Origin: Gyrodactylus bullatarudis
Taxonomy: Eukaryota > Platyhelminthes > Monogenea > Gyrodactylidea > Gyrodactylidae
Assembly: GCA_012064415.1 (NCBI GenBank)
Contig: SSNU01000042.1
Coordinates: 653,822-717,821, forward strand
Direction: 5' to 3'
Length of the DNA: 64,000 nt
In this document: one piece after another, positions 52,401-63,754 of the stretch
Layout of the letters: each line of letters begins with the position of its first letter
Position numbering within the stretch: the stretch's first letter is position 1
Translations under genes and position numbers: made by a program
The notes under the pieces: model-generated
The model's input: only the letters and a program-made list of their open reading frames with translations
Told to the model about the DNA's origin: nothing
The model's database searches: none

Positions 52401-55400
52401 CATTGGAAAGTTAAAGTATCTCTGCTCGGAGAACCCTTCCCATTGTGATCGAATGTGCGCCTTGGTTAGATACCGTTCCAGGCCAAATGTACTCGTGGAC
52501 CAGCGTTCCTTGAGACTTCGAAACCAGGAAGCTTCAGTGTAATTCCGATACTTGATCATGCTCATATCCATAGCCTCGACAGCCTGTGTTGTGTCCTTTG
52601 GCTTGAACGCAAACGGAGCGAATAGGTCCCAGACGTTATTGTCACTATCCTTGAATGTTTGGTAGTCATAGTAAATGCCAGAGCTGACAATCTCAAAGTT
52701 GGACAAAACGTTTGCAATTACCTCGCCAAATAGTTGGAACTTGTTCAAACTGTAGCCACTCTATGAATATTTAAAGGATGAAATGAACAGTTTTTCAATT
52801 CAAAATTGAAAAAAATCTCAAAAAAGAACTGAGATGATTTGAAATTACTCTTGGCTCATTTATTGATCAGAACCAAAATTAATGCGCAGTTAATCTCATA
52901 GCCACTTCAATCCTTGTTTTTCTACATCCAATAAAGAAAGTGGGGGAGAGGGGAGTGATACAAAAAGGAGAAGTGGTAGTCGACGTAGGAAAAAAAGAGG
53001 TCCATCTCCTTCTCAACGTTGGCAGGCGTTCCTTTCTAATTTTATCCTGTGTGAGAGGATGTGGGTACTGGGAGAAAAATAATTCAGTTTTACGCATGAA
53101 GATTTTTCACTCTATCAATTCCGCTTCAGTGTTTTTCGTTTAAACTCAATCTGTATGAAGATTCTCACTTTGAACATTTTAAATAAAAAATCATACATCT
53201 ACTTTAAAGTAACTAGACAATGTAATAATTGACTTGCCTTTAGAGAACCATAAACTTCGCCCATAATGTTGTTCTGGTAATAGGCACTGAGGAAATGTGC
53301 CAACCTCAGGGCTGTACGACCCTCCATCTCAAACTGTTTGTCCACGCCATAGCTAACTTCACCTGGTAGATTCAATTCGTCCATTGTTTTTTCATTACAA
53401 TTCAGTTCAGTTGTGCTCCTGACATGGGCTATAAGCCGGTGTACCTGATCGAATTTGTCCTCATTAAATACGGACTCAAAGTTTATTGTGTAAAAGGGCA
53501 TCTGGTTATCTTGTTCCATGAAGGAATTGCGTCGTTTCCGATTCAGCTCACTCGAGGTAGCATTCTCCAATTCCATCTTCCTCTTTAGGTCGATGCACGA
53601 GTCTTTTTGGAATTTTTTTAAGTTTGAATTCATGTTCAATAGACAAATTTTTCATTGGTCAAAATAACCAACCAATGAGGGAGCTCACTTTGGGAGTCCT
53701 TAGACCAGACCAAGCCAATCGGATTCGTCAGGGCTTCATTAAGGTTCCGACAGAATCTCTCCTCCTGGTAGCCCTTCATAATGAGCTCAGGTAATTCGAA
53801 CTTGGGCATCATGACAGCTTGCTGTCTCTTGCCCTGATAATTGTCCAGTAACCTCTGATGGTAAACCTGGATGAGGGCGTTCTTTCTCTCATCTGCTTCA
53901 TGTTTCAGAGTGACCGGTTGCTTTGGCTCATCACGACCGGGTGAATTGTCAAGGTAGTGTTCTTCCGTCTCTACATTATCCCGGTCAATGGTCTCATAGC
54001 CGAGATAACTCAGGCTAGACTTTAACACTTGTCAATTGTAAATAAAGGTAGATTATTCGATGAGTAATAAAGACAATAGAAATCTTGTAGACCTTACCTA
54101 AGCCGGGTGTGGCAACAAGGCCATCCTTTAGGCTATGGAGGGCCTCGATGACAGGACTACGCCTCTTCCGCGTGATTGCTTTACCCTCTTGCGGGTAGAC
54201 TTCGCGCCATCCAACAGGGATGCAATCGAAACCTGCCTCGTATTCCTCTTGTGTGGCAATTTCAATGTCAACACCTCGGAAGGGCCCCACCTGAAAGACT
54301 GGCAGACGATAGCCGGGTTGGCAGACACACTCGTAACCTCCGCGTGCAAAACCGAAGCCAGACAATGGAACACACTAAAAATTCCTTAAAATTTAATTTT
54401 CTTCAGAGTTAGAAGTTTAACAACTAACCATTGTTGTTGGCTTACACCTGGCTGTACCTGCCAAGAAGTAATCTGCATTACCCATGCCAGCTGGACATGG
54501 GTTAAAGTCAATGAGTAAAAAGTCCATGCTGGCCAGTGTTACGCCGATACGTCTAGCTCCTCTGAGACGATCGATTGACGAATATCTTGGCATGTAATCC
54601 GTGACCGAGGAGACAGCACTAACTAGCCATCTATTGGTCTTCCCACAGTCAAAGTAGGGTCTTGTAAATCTCACTGGCATGTTGGTCTCCTTTTGACCCG
54701 GAGCATTGGGGCCAAAGAAGGTCTTTGTCTCTGGTTTTGTCATCGGATTCCCCTGCATATCCGCATACAAGAGCTTGGTTATGTACGTCGACTTATCCTG
54801 GCTAGATCCACGGAAATCCGGGATGAAATTAATGCCCATCTCTTTATCTCTAATATAGGGATTATTCTTGTACCAGGAGGCAGTGTAATTTGAGTTGGGC
54901 CCAGCTCCCAGATCGTGAATTTCAATCGTCTGATTCGACGGAACCCTAAGGAAATTCATTTCATCATTCCAATTGTCCAGTCGTCTTGCCATGGGGCCAA
55001 ACAATGGCAAAGTTGTATTTATGTCTTTATTCAAAAACCAATCAGCATACGTTGTATTCGTATCGTAGAGAACAGCAGAAACATTGAGGACATTTGGAGC
55101 GGAACTAATGTCTGCAGCAGCTGAAAAATAATAATACATCAACATGGGAAGATATTTTGGAGCGTCCACAGTGGTGTTTAGCCGCTGCAGAACGTAGCTA
55201 TAGAAAAAGCCGCGATTTAGAGCAATATTATGAAGATGTAAGAGTTTTGTCCTATTGGCAAACCATTGATTTATCAAGAGTTTATTGTATTCTGGAAGTT
55301 GATTGAGGGTATTTGCTTCAAGTCTCAGATCAGATTCTGAAAGTTTTTCACAATTTTCCGGGTTGGCTCTTGCCATTTTCTCCATGATCAAGTCGAAATT

Positions 55401-55529
55401 GTCCTTCTTCATCCATCGAAAGGGGCTTTCACTTTTCACCCGAAAGTCAAAATTAAAAGTTAAAAGGAACACGAGGAGTAAAAATAAAGATATCTTTTTA
55501 ACTTTCTGTATATTTTCCCAGCCTAGCAT
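49428..55529 (-). CDS. Secreted double GPR158/179-type ectodomain protein lacking the seven-helix region
   Basis: Seven exons: 55529-54429, 54374-54098, 54027-53689, 53602-53238, 52760-52261, 51169-51052, 49685-49428; phases agree, 985 aa. Signal peptide (SLFLLLVFLLTFNFDF). Module 1: Cache-like domain ending RPYFDCGKTNRWLVSAV and FNPCPAG, then EGF-like GFGFARGGYECVCQPGY. Linker with RKRR at 436-439 and 594-597. Module 2: GEVYGSLK, a second Cache-like domain with FWTHPYFDCNGPKKDWLITY and LLNLDINQCP, then FKWGSYKCQCRQGYEFP. These match the glycine-sensing ectodomain of GPR158/GPR179 (Drosophila smog family). The protein then stops after a hydrophobic end (PLIYLLQAGLVFLLLL), suggesting a GPI anchor. 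Several NxS/T sites. Introns grow steadily 5' to 3' (54 to 1366 nt); the fourth is GC-AG. Confidence 0.82.
49686..52260 (-). other. Introns 5 and 6 of the GPR158-like gene
   Basis: Introns 51170-52260 and 49686-51051, either side of the small exon 51052-51169. No other exon or known element seen. They contain GA-rich, TATA-rich and poly(C) (near 51806) simple sequence. Confidence 0.5.
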
Positions 55530-55711
55530 GTTTAACTGATGGGAATAATAGATTATTTAGAAACAAGGTAAAAAAGAAAAATATTCGTATTGACAGAATA
55601 ATAAATAAAAACTCGTCTTAGTTGATTCCAACAAACTCAAATGTCTCAAACCTTCAAATGATCTTGTTACACTAAATTCTAAATTTGAAAAATTATTCCA
55701 AAAGAACCAAA
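55530..55711. promoter_or_regulatory. Shared divergent promoter, GPR158-like / CYFIP
   Basis: 182 bp between opposed ATGs; AT-rich, no clear motif. Confidence 0.45.
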
Positions 55712-58700
55712 ATGACAGAATTAGACAGACAATGCAAATTCAAAATTGATGAAGCAGTCAGAAATGTGAAAAGTCTTCTAGAAATTCCTCTAACCGAGTC
55801 TGTCTCCAACATTCAAGCCTCTAATTTGAGTGTTCTTTACAAAGTAGGCTAATAATAACAATTTCATTTCAATTTTTTCAGGTTGATACAGACACAAACT
55901 TTGAAGACATTTCTGCCTTTAGAGCTGCCTTTCCTAGTTCTGCAGAAGATGCAAAAGTCTATGCTCAGCTTAATAAAATTCTGGAAGTTGGCGAAGATTT
56001 TGCAATTATGCTCTACTCTTGGCGATCAATCTCCAGAGCTCTTCCATTCGTAAGTTTATTGTTTAAAAAATTCACCTCCTTCTTATTCATTATTATTCTT
56101 GTTTTTTCTTTCGTCTCAGATTCGATCTGCTGATCAACCTAATCGAATTGAAATCTATGAAAAGACGATAGAAATCTTGGAACCCTACGCCCAACGTCTC
56201 AAAAATTTTATGTACTTTCAAGCAGACGCTATCGAGAGATTCATCTGTGAAATGAAGCGACTAGCACACAAGGAAAAGTGCTACGTCAACCAGGCTTACC
56301 TCTTGGTCCTGGGAAAAATGCTGAAAATGTTCGCTCTGCTCGATGAGATTAAAAACATGAAAGCAAGCATGAAGAATGATTATTCTGCTTACAAGAGAGC
56401 CACTCAACTACGTCAACATCATGATCCTCAATCCACAAAGGAAGCCCAACAGGTTAGCGTATTCCTCGCACAACAACGTATCATTCGAGATAAACTTAAA
56501 GAGAAACTCACATCTATCAATGGGTATGAAGATCTTTTAGCTGATATCATAAATAATAACGTCCGAATGTACGAAGAGAAAACCTATGTCCTTCCAGAGG
56601 AAAAACATACTCTTGTCATGGTGATTGCTTTCTCAATCTACCTACTGGATTCCTCCAAGATTGTTGACGGCAAGACTACGGGAATAACTCTTAATAAAAT
56701 GGCTAAAAAGATAAATTATGGAAAAATCGACAAAATCTTCAAAGAATGCGAAGTGGTCAATCTTTTCGGGGACATGAGTCTGGAACCATTCAACTATGTT
56801 AAACAGACACCTTCCTATGATGCCACCAAGTGGCCTGAACTCAACGGAACACGAATCTCCAGCCAAGGAAATATTTTATTGCATTTAAATCGTTTTCGCA
56901 CCGAATACACATCGCTAACAGCTGATTTGGCTTGGCATACGAATAGCGCTGTTGTTAGACTTAGCGAACGGTCAGCTAATGAGAATAAAGAAATTTTCGA
57001 ATTAGCCCTTCGAGGCCTTCAATATCTATCCGGTTGGTCTGTTCAAGTTTTGGACACCTTCACCTGGAAGTTACTACATGCAGCTGATGATCGTTCTAAT
57101 CCTGACTGTCCCAGAGAAGCTGAAAGCTATGAAAAAGCAACTCGATACAACTACAATAGCGAAGAGAGGTTTGCTCTAATCGAAATTATCACAATGATAA
57201 AATCAATTCAGTCACAGTTGTTGACTTTGGAGGCAAATTATTCAGAGGCCATACGCCGAAGTGTCTACAGGGAACTACAGACATTGGTTCTTGGACGTCT
57301 AAGCGGTCCACTGGCTAAGGCCTTGAAGAAGAAAGATAGGGCCCATCTTGTTCGTCTGATAAATGCAATTCAAGCGACTTGTGCCGATTCAGTGAGTTCC
57401 TCATAAGAATTTATTGCTGTGAAATAATAAAATTCCCACTCTATAAATCAGATAACCGGTCTTTCAGAAGTAGAAAATGTCATGACGAATAGTGGCTCAG
57501 CAAATGGCTCAAAGTCGACCACCTGGGGTCGTACCATGAGTAAAATTGGCAATTCCGGCTCACTGAGCAGTGGCTCTGGATCAGGTATGGCCTCTTCCGC
57601 TGCTCAAATGTTCAATCAAATTGACAGCGTCAACGGAGGGCTTTTGGTTGCTAAGCGCCAGGTTGGTCCCAGCAGTAGCCAATTGTATTTGGTTCGTATC
57701 ATGCTAGAATCGTTGTTGGACCTCCCTTCGCAAACAAAGAAGGATATTGACTCTGCTACAATGCACGCTATCGAGAGTTTCCTTAAGCAAAGCTTCTACT
57801 GGCCGTATCTCTTAAACTTTACCAGTAAGCTTCAAACTTTGACTCCATGTCATCACTGGTTATGTCATTTTTCTATTTTTCTTTTACAGAGACTTTAATG
57901 AAATGCTGTGACCTGTCTCAACTATGGTATCGTGAATTCTTCCTGGAAATAACTAATGGAGCCAGAATCCAGTTCCCCATAGAAATGAGTATTCCATGGA
58001 TTCTAATCGATCACGTCCTCAAGACACAAAATCCCGGCTTTATGGAATACCTGTTGTATCCTCTTGACCTGTATAATGACGCTGCTGAATGTGCCCTTTA
58101 TCGTTTTAAACGGCGATACCTCTACGATGAAATCGAGGCCGAAGCCAACCTTGTTTTCGATCAGTTGGTGTACAAACTCAGTGACCAAGTATACCGTCAC
58201 TACAAGCAGTATTCAGCCAATATAATCCTGGAGAAACGTTTTAGATCAGAAGCACAAAAGGCTGGCAGACGTGAGGCTTACCCACCACCGATTCGTTATG
58301 CTGTTGCCTTGATTAAACAGCAAAATGTCCAACTTTTGGGTCGTCCAGTCGACCTGAGGAAACTCCTGGCTCAACGCATGAACAAATACACAATAAAATC
58401 AATTGAAGTTGCCCTGAAGAAATTCACCAGCCGAGACTTGACCGGCATTGTTGAGCTACAATCATTGCTGGAATGTGCACGCCTTTGTCATGAAATGTTA
58501 TCCGAGCATTTGATCTTGGATGACTTTGATGCCCTCTACCAAGAAGCTAACAATCAAGTAAGCCTATTGTTGTTAGAGATTAATCAACTTGTAATAATCT
58601 CAATGAATATAGTAACATTTTCAATTCATTCACAAAACTACTATGAACGTAGTAAAAGATTAACTCGAAGTAATGTGATCTCGTAATTCATTGCAATCAA

Positions 58701-61259
58701 TCATTTAATATCTAATCTTCCTTTTTTTTAGGTCGGCCTCAACATTGGCAAGATAACTGTGCACACATTCTGGGAACTGACCTATGATCTGATAAAGAAT
58801 TATTGCTACAACGACTCAACGGGTCGTTTTGTCAGAACCAAATTGATGTTAAGTGAAATCCTCGAGAGGACCAAACTAGAAGTGGTTGAGCCACAATTCT
58901 TCTGGGGCAGCAAATCCCTGAATGAATGCTTCGAAGCTATCATGAAGCTATACAAGGGCTTCATTGGTACTCCTCACTTTATCGCCATTTGTCGACTACT
59001 CGGCTATCAGGGCATTCATATTCTCATCGTGGAAATGATGAAGATACTCAAGTCACATGTGAGTAGTAATTCTCATTCCTAGTTTATACTCCCCCCCTAC
59101 ATATTCATATAACACACTGTGACTCGAAGGTTTACTTTTTATCTATGATCCTGGTTAATTAGGTTTTCAAAAAAAAAGCTTTAACAAGTAAAACCATTCT
59201 TTTAGATTGAACAAGTTCTCACAGATTGTGTCAGTCATTTGTCCAAGTTAATGCCGGTCACATTGAATCCACCCCAGAAAGTACAAAAGAACTCTGAAAG
59301 TCTTTTCAACTTTTATTTTAACAGTCTTCGTCAAATTTATCAGTATACCGAGTTGAAAACTGACGTCTGCCAGAGTTTCCGGGAACTAGGCAATATGCTA
59401 ATCTTTGTCACTCATCTAGAGAGATGTCTCACCATGTCGGACTTGTATGATCTCATACAGGCTAGCCCATTCATTGGTCAATTTCCACGACCGTTTATGC
59501 CGAATATGCCGGCCAATCTTAACGATCGTAAGTCCATGAATATCATCTTTCTCATTCATAATCCCGTTTTTTTGTGTTCAGCCATTCAAAACAAGATGGC
59601 TGTTGAGATCAAACGCGAACGTGACTTTATCTCCAAGGAATTCGCCAAGAAGCAGGAAATGTTGTCTGTCGTCAACTTGGCCGGTAAAATATCTACACAA
59701 GAAGTCTGTTATCTTCTCCTCATTAGTGTGTAACTCTGAATGAAGTTCTAACCTGATTTCCATTCCCCTAGCATTTGTCCATTGCCAAGGAGAATGAAGT
59801 ACTGACAAGGGAACGTCTCTGCTGGGGCCTAGTTATATCAGAGTATGTGCTGAACAGGCTGAAAGACTGCCTCCTCAACCAGGATGAGAATTCGACCAAT
59901 CAGGATGAAGCTCTCTCGAATCGTGATACAAATTCCGCCTCCTCTTCAGTCCCTCCCACCACGAGTATTTGGGCCAACTTTCGGCCTGAGTCAGTCAACA
60001 AAAAAGACATTTTCGATATTGACGGTTGTGGTCAGTTCCATCGGATCTGGTCAGCTGTTCAGTTTGTATTTTGTACACCTTGCGGTCAGAACGAGTACAC
60101 TGTCGAAGAAATGTTTGGTAAGACTCCCGATCAATGTTTGAGATTCTGATAGCAAAATTAACCTTTTTGAATTCTTCTTACCCTGCAGTGTAGCTGGAAA
60201 CAGATGATGAGTCTATTTTTTTCTAAGGATTTAGATACAAGTTTTTTTCTTGATCTGAATATAAAGTTATTTAGTCCTGGATCAGTCTATTTTATGATTT
60301 TTAGGTCTCTGAATCTGAAAACTCGAAATCTCAAGCAAGACTAACAAAAATAGCCGCATGCTTGAATCCCATTAGCTCGGACATAGTGTGGAACCAATCA
60401 TATTCATCGAATACCCTACAATGAGTATATTTTATTCGTATTCTGATTACTATTCAAGAAATTTCCAGGAATTTCAGTGAAGACAGGTCTAAATTTCATA
60501 TCATTTAATATTACTATTAGGATGTTTACAATATAATGTTTTATGAATACTTTTGAGTAGTTGTTGAATTATTAATCTAAATATAATTAAAGTTCTGAGG
60601 ACATATTTTTTGAGGCCTTCATCATCGATGACCTGATCAAAAAGCAAGCTAGCAATTTCGAACTCTTAGCAATTGTTTCTCTTCTAAAATACTAGCCCAT
60701 TTGCCTTTTATGAGTTGTTTTTTTTCGCTTCTTCAATCTCACTTGTAAATAATTGCATTCGGTGACTGGCTTACTAAATCCTTCTATTTGCCATTTTACA
60801 ATCTGTCATATTTTTGTTATACAATTCCTTTGAATAGACGTCAAATTTTCCATTATTCAGCTCTGCATACATCAAAGTGAAATTATTTACATTTGAAGGA
60901 AAAAATTAATTTTTTTATTCTCTCTCATACTAGGCGAAGGGCTCAATTGGGCAGGATGTGCCATAATTCTTTGTTTGGGACAACAGCGACGTTTCGAGGC
61001 CTTAGACATTGGCGGAGTCCTCTTGCGGGTGCATAAAAGTGAACGCCAGTCGAATGGGACCGTGCAGACCTCAAGCACTTCAGACTCAATGATTGTCAGT
61101 AATCTCGAGAGAATCGTCTCTCGCCTGAACAGGTTCTCAGTGTTGAACCGTCAAATATTCGCTACCCTCAATAATTACATCAATCCAAAGTCACGTCAGA
61201 CCCAGCATACTGAGAATGTCAGGCAGTATACCCCACCCTCTTGGTCTCAACCTGCATGA
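55712..61259 (+). CDS. CYFIP1: CYFIP (Sra-1/PIR121), WAVE regulatory complex subunit
   Basis: Ten exons: 55712-55843, 55882-56049, 56120-57391, 57452-57824, 57890-58557, 58732-59058, 59206-59527, 59582-59703, 59772-60117, 60934-61259; phases agree, 1351 aa. CYFIP binds Rac1 and holds WAVE inactive until signalled, controlling Arp2/3 actin assembly; it also binds FMRP and eIF4E in vertebrates. Seen: LYSWRSISRALPF, QPNRIEIYEKTIEILEP, NFMYFQADAIERF, KNDYSAYKRA, ATRYNYNSEERFALIEII, VGPSSSQLYLVRIMLESLL, CCDLSQLWYREFFLEIT, RIQFPIEMSIPWIL, LYDEIEAEANLVFDQ, ICRLLGYQGI, LTRERLCWGL, GLNWAGCAIILCLGQQRRF. About 100 residues longer than usual, partly from Ser/Gly-rich inserts near residues 460-500. The exon 8 donor (GTCTGT) is weak but required by frame. 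Confidence 0.95.
60118..60933 (+). other. CYFIP last intron
   Basis: 816 nt, by far the longest CYFIP intron, directly before the last exon. Nothing coding seen. Confidence 0.6.
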
Positions 61260-62206
61260 TTACTAATCATTGATTAGCTCTTTTACAATTTGTGTGAATT
61301 CTTAATTTGAAACCAATCAACTTTTTTATTTTAAAACTATCCAGTTGGGTTCTCCATCTTCAACCCTTCTACCCGGATCCCCTTAATTATGGGTTATCGA
61401 ATTCCTTTTTACTCATATTTGATATTTCCATAGACAATTTTTGAATAAAGTTTTCTTTCAAATACTGCAGTTTTCAATTAGTTTAATGCGTTTGTTTGTT
61501 CTTCTCTAATCTATCGATTTTTTCCCCTTCATTACACTCTTTTAATCTCAAAATAAATCCGAGAGAAACTGATTAACGCTCCAAATCAAAATCCCCTACT
61601 GGTTTCATGAGAATTAGCCCAAGTGTTTATTTCCTTAAGAAATCTGTACATTTTAAATTATCAGTTTTATTCTGATATCTCTTTTTTCTTGTTAAAATCC
61701 AACTCAGGGGAATTCACGAAAAATTTCATCCATGAATGGTTCGCATAGATTGAGAAACTCAAAATACATTCTCAACTCTATCATAAATAAAAATAACACT
61801 AAGAAGAGAAAATGTACACATTTTTACGTTAATTAATAAAATCACAAGAAATTGATTGACATTCAAGACATGGCCCAAAATAAGCAAAGAAATAAAAATC
61901 AGTAATTTCCACATACAGTACTACGTATGAAGAGGAGGAGGGGCGCTCGGGTTAACGTGAGATAGGATACATAGAAATTAAGAACAAGGTGGATTATCCG
62001 GTCTTTTCTTTCTGGTACAATCCTTGCTTTTATCACAGTAAGTGTGCGTCAATGTAAAAATATAAATATGGAATTCATATCGATAAATATATCATAGTAC
62101 TAAAGATAAATATGTAAATGTTAATAATAGAATAGAGTTGATTGCTTCTTTTGTTGTTTTTTTTCTAATTTGTAAAAATTAAAATTCCCAATGTATGACG
62201 AAACTG
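61260..62206. other. Convergent gap CYFIP / SLC7
   Basis: About 950 bp with both 3' untranslated regions; AT-rich, no gene or repeat recognised. Confidence 0.5.
61444..61449 (+). terminator. Poly(A) signal of CYFIP
   Basis: AATAAA 185 bp after the stop codon. Confidence 0.5.
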
Positions 62207-63360
62207 TTACTCTGATGGAACTGTTTCCATTGCTTTCTGGCAGAACGATGTCAACTTTTCTACAAATAATAAGTATAATATATGTATAATGAAAAAAGGA
62301 AACTCTCAAAAGCTATCCTTGTTCTAATGGTGTCTTGTTTTTTAAGCGCAATTCCAATCAATCGTATATATTGTAATTGGAATTGCGAGCAATAAATTCA
62401 TTATTCAATTATTGAATGAAATTTGTAAATAATAATTTTTACATCATAGTGAATTTTTCATTGAATGATAAATTGTTGTAAAATACAATAGCGCTTAGTT
62501 CAAAATTTGAAATTTAAATGAAGGAAATTAATTCTTTTGTTTAATCTCTTTTCTCTAGATAATCCAAAATAAAAAATAATCCATATTCTTGGGGTGTTTC
62601 CAATCAATATGTCTTTTTGTGGATTGTGCATAAAATCACAAAATAATAATTCTCAACTAGCGTGTCTATTAAAAGTACAGTTATTCATTCTTAAACAGAG
62701 TCTTGAACTCAAAATCAGATACAGATTACATACAGACTTACCAAGGTAACTGGAGATAAATCTTGGTTTACTGGTCCATGTGAAAACAACAAAGTACACG
62801 GGTATGGAGGTCAACAAAATTCCAAGACCCATCACTGTAAAAAAGAAAAGAGATGACCCATTTGTTAGAATTCACTCAATTGATTCACTTGATCTGTAGT
62901 AATGATGATTGACACCGGTCAACTTACTGAAGGACCCGTTCAATTTTGATACTAGGTCAGATGAAACTTATTGTTCGTTATTCTTTTAATTCTATAGGAT
63001 TTCTTCAGTTCTTTTTGTTTTTATTTTAAACAAAAGATAACAACTAGGCACCAAACGAAAGAAAAAACTTTTACAGCCTATATTTAGCACTTCAAATTTT
63101 GTTGAAAAATGGTCTTCTGACTTACTCGAGGCGAAAAAGTCCCCTTGAAATGAGAAAATAACCAAGAACATGCTAAAAGACACATAGATTATGGGTACAA
63201 TGACGGGAACTTTGACGGTCCTCTCAAGGTCCGGATATTGGTAGCGATATTGTATAACAATGAATACTGACAAGGCGATTGCACCCCATGTCACGAAGCC
63301 GATACAGTTGATCAACTGATAGACGTCACCCACAAACATGTAAAAGAGCGACATTAGAGA
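62207..63360 (-). CDS. SLC7 light-chain amino-acid transporter (LAT/y+LAT type), C-terminal part
   Basis: The last three coding exons lie here: 63360-63126, 62834-62742, 62259-62207; the 5' part is beyond the right edge. The roughly 127 residues cover the last four membrane segments: LFYMFVGDVYQLINCIGFV, ALSVFIVIQYRYQYPDLERT (the RYxxPDLxRPIKV signature of LATs), VPVIVPIIYVSFSMFLVIFS, and GLGILLTSIPVYFVVFTWTS with the SxxPVYF motif. The tail LTSFCQKAMETVPSE resembles the CQKLMQVVPQE end of y+LAT/LAT proteins. Such carriers work as heterodimers with SLC3A2-type heavy chains in the plasma membrane; the Cys for that bond is in the missing part. Which LAT member this is cannot be told from the tail. 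Confidence 0.9.
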
Positions 63361-63404
63361 CTGGAAAAAAAAAGTAATATAAGCAACATGTAGAAATTAC
63401 AGTG

Positions 63405-63710
63405 TTTTTAGACAATTAACCTACTAGCAGAGTGTGGTCACTGGTAATTACTATATCCATATGAACTCTAACTTGATGGAGATTGTCTTCTCTTACCTAG
63501 ATGTTAGAAATTCGGATAAGCAAGTGTCAATTCCATAAGAGAGTCTGCCACCGTGAGTCGAATATTATTTGACTCTCTTATGGAATTGACATTTGCTTAT
63601 CCGAACTCTAACATCTAGGTAAGAGAAGACAATCTCCATCAAGTTAGAGTTCATATGGATATAGTAATTACCAGTGACCACACTCTGCTAGTAGGTTAAT
63701 TGTCTAAAAA
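63405..63710. repeat. Near-perfect foldback, 140-bp arms
   Basis: Arms 63405-63545 and 63571-63710 are reverse complements over about 140 bases with only a few differences, around a 25-base loop (63546-63570). The flanks AAAAAAGTAATAT (63368-63380) and again 63706-63718 repeat directly. No ORF. It could be a foldback MITE or a recent inverted duplication, and as RNA it would form one long hairpin. Confidence 0.85.
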
Positions 63711-63754
63711 AGTAATATATTTTATCTGATGTGATCTACAGAGCATGCAAAGTA

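Noticed and set aside
63405..63710. Classical microRNA precursor
   Set aside because: The arms are far longer than a typical pre-miRNA; a foldback element or long hairpin fits better.
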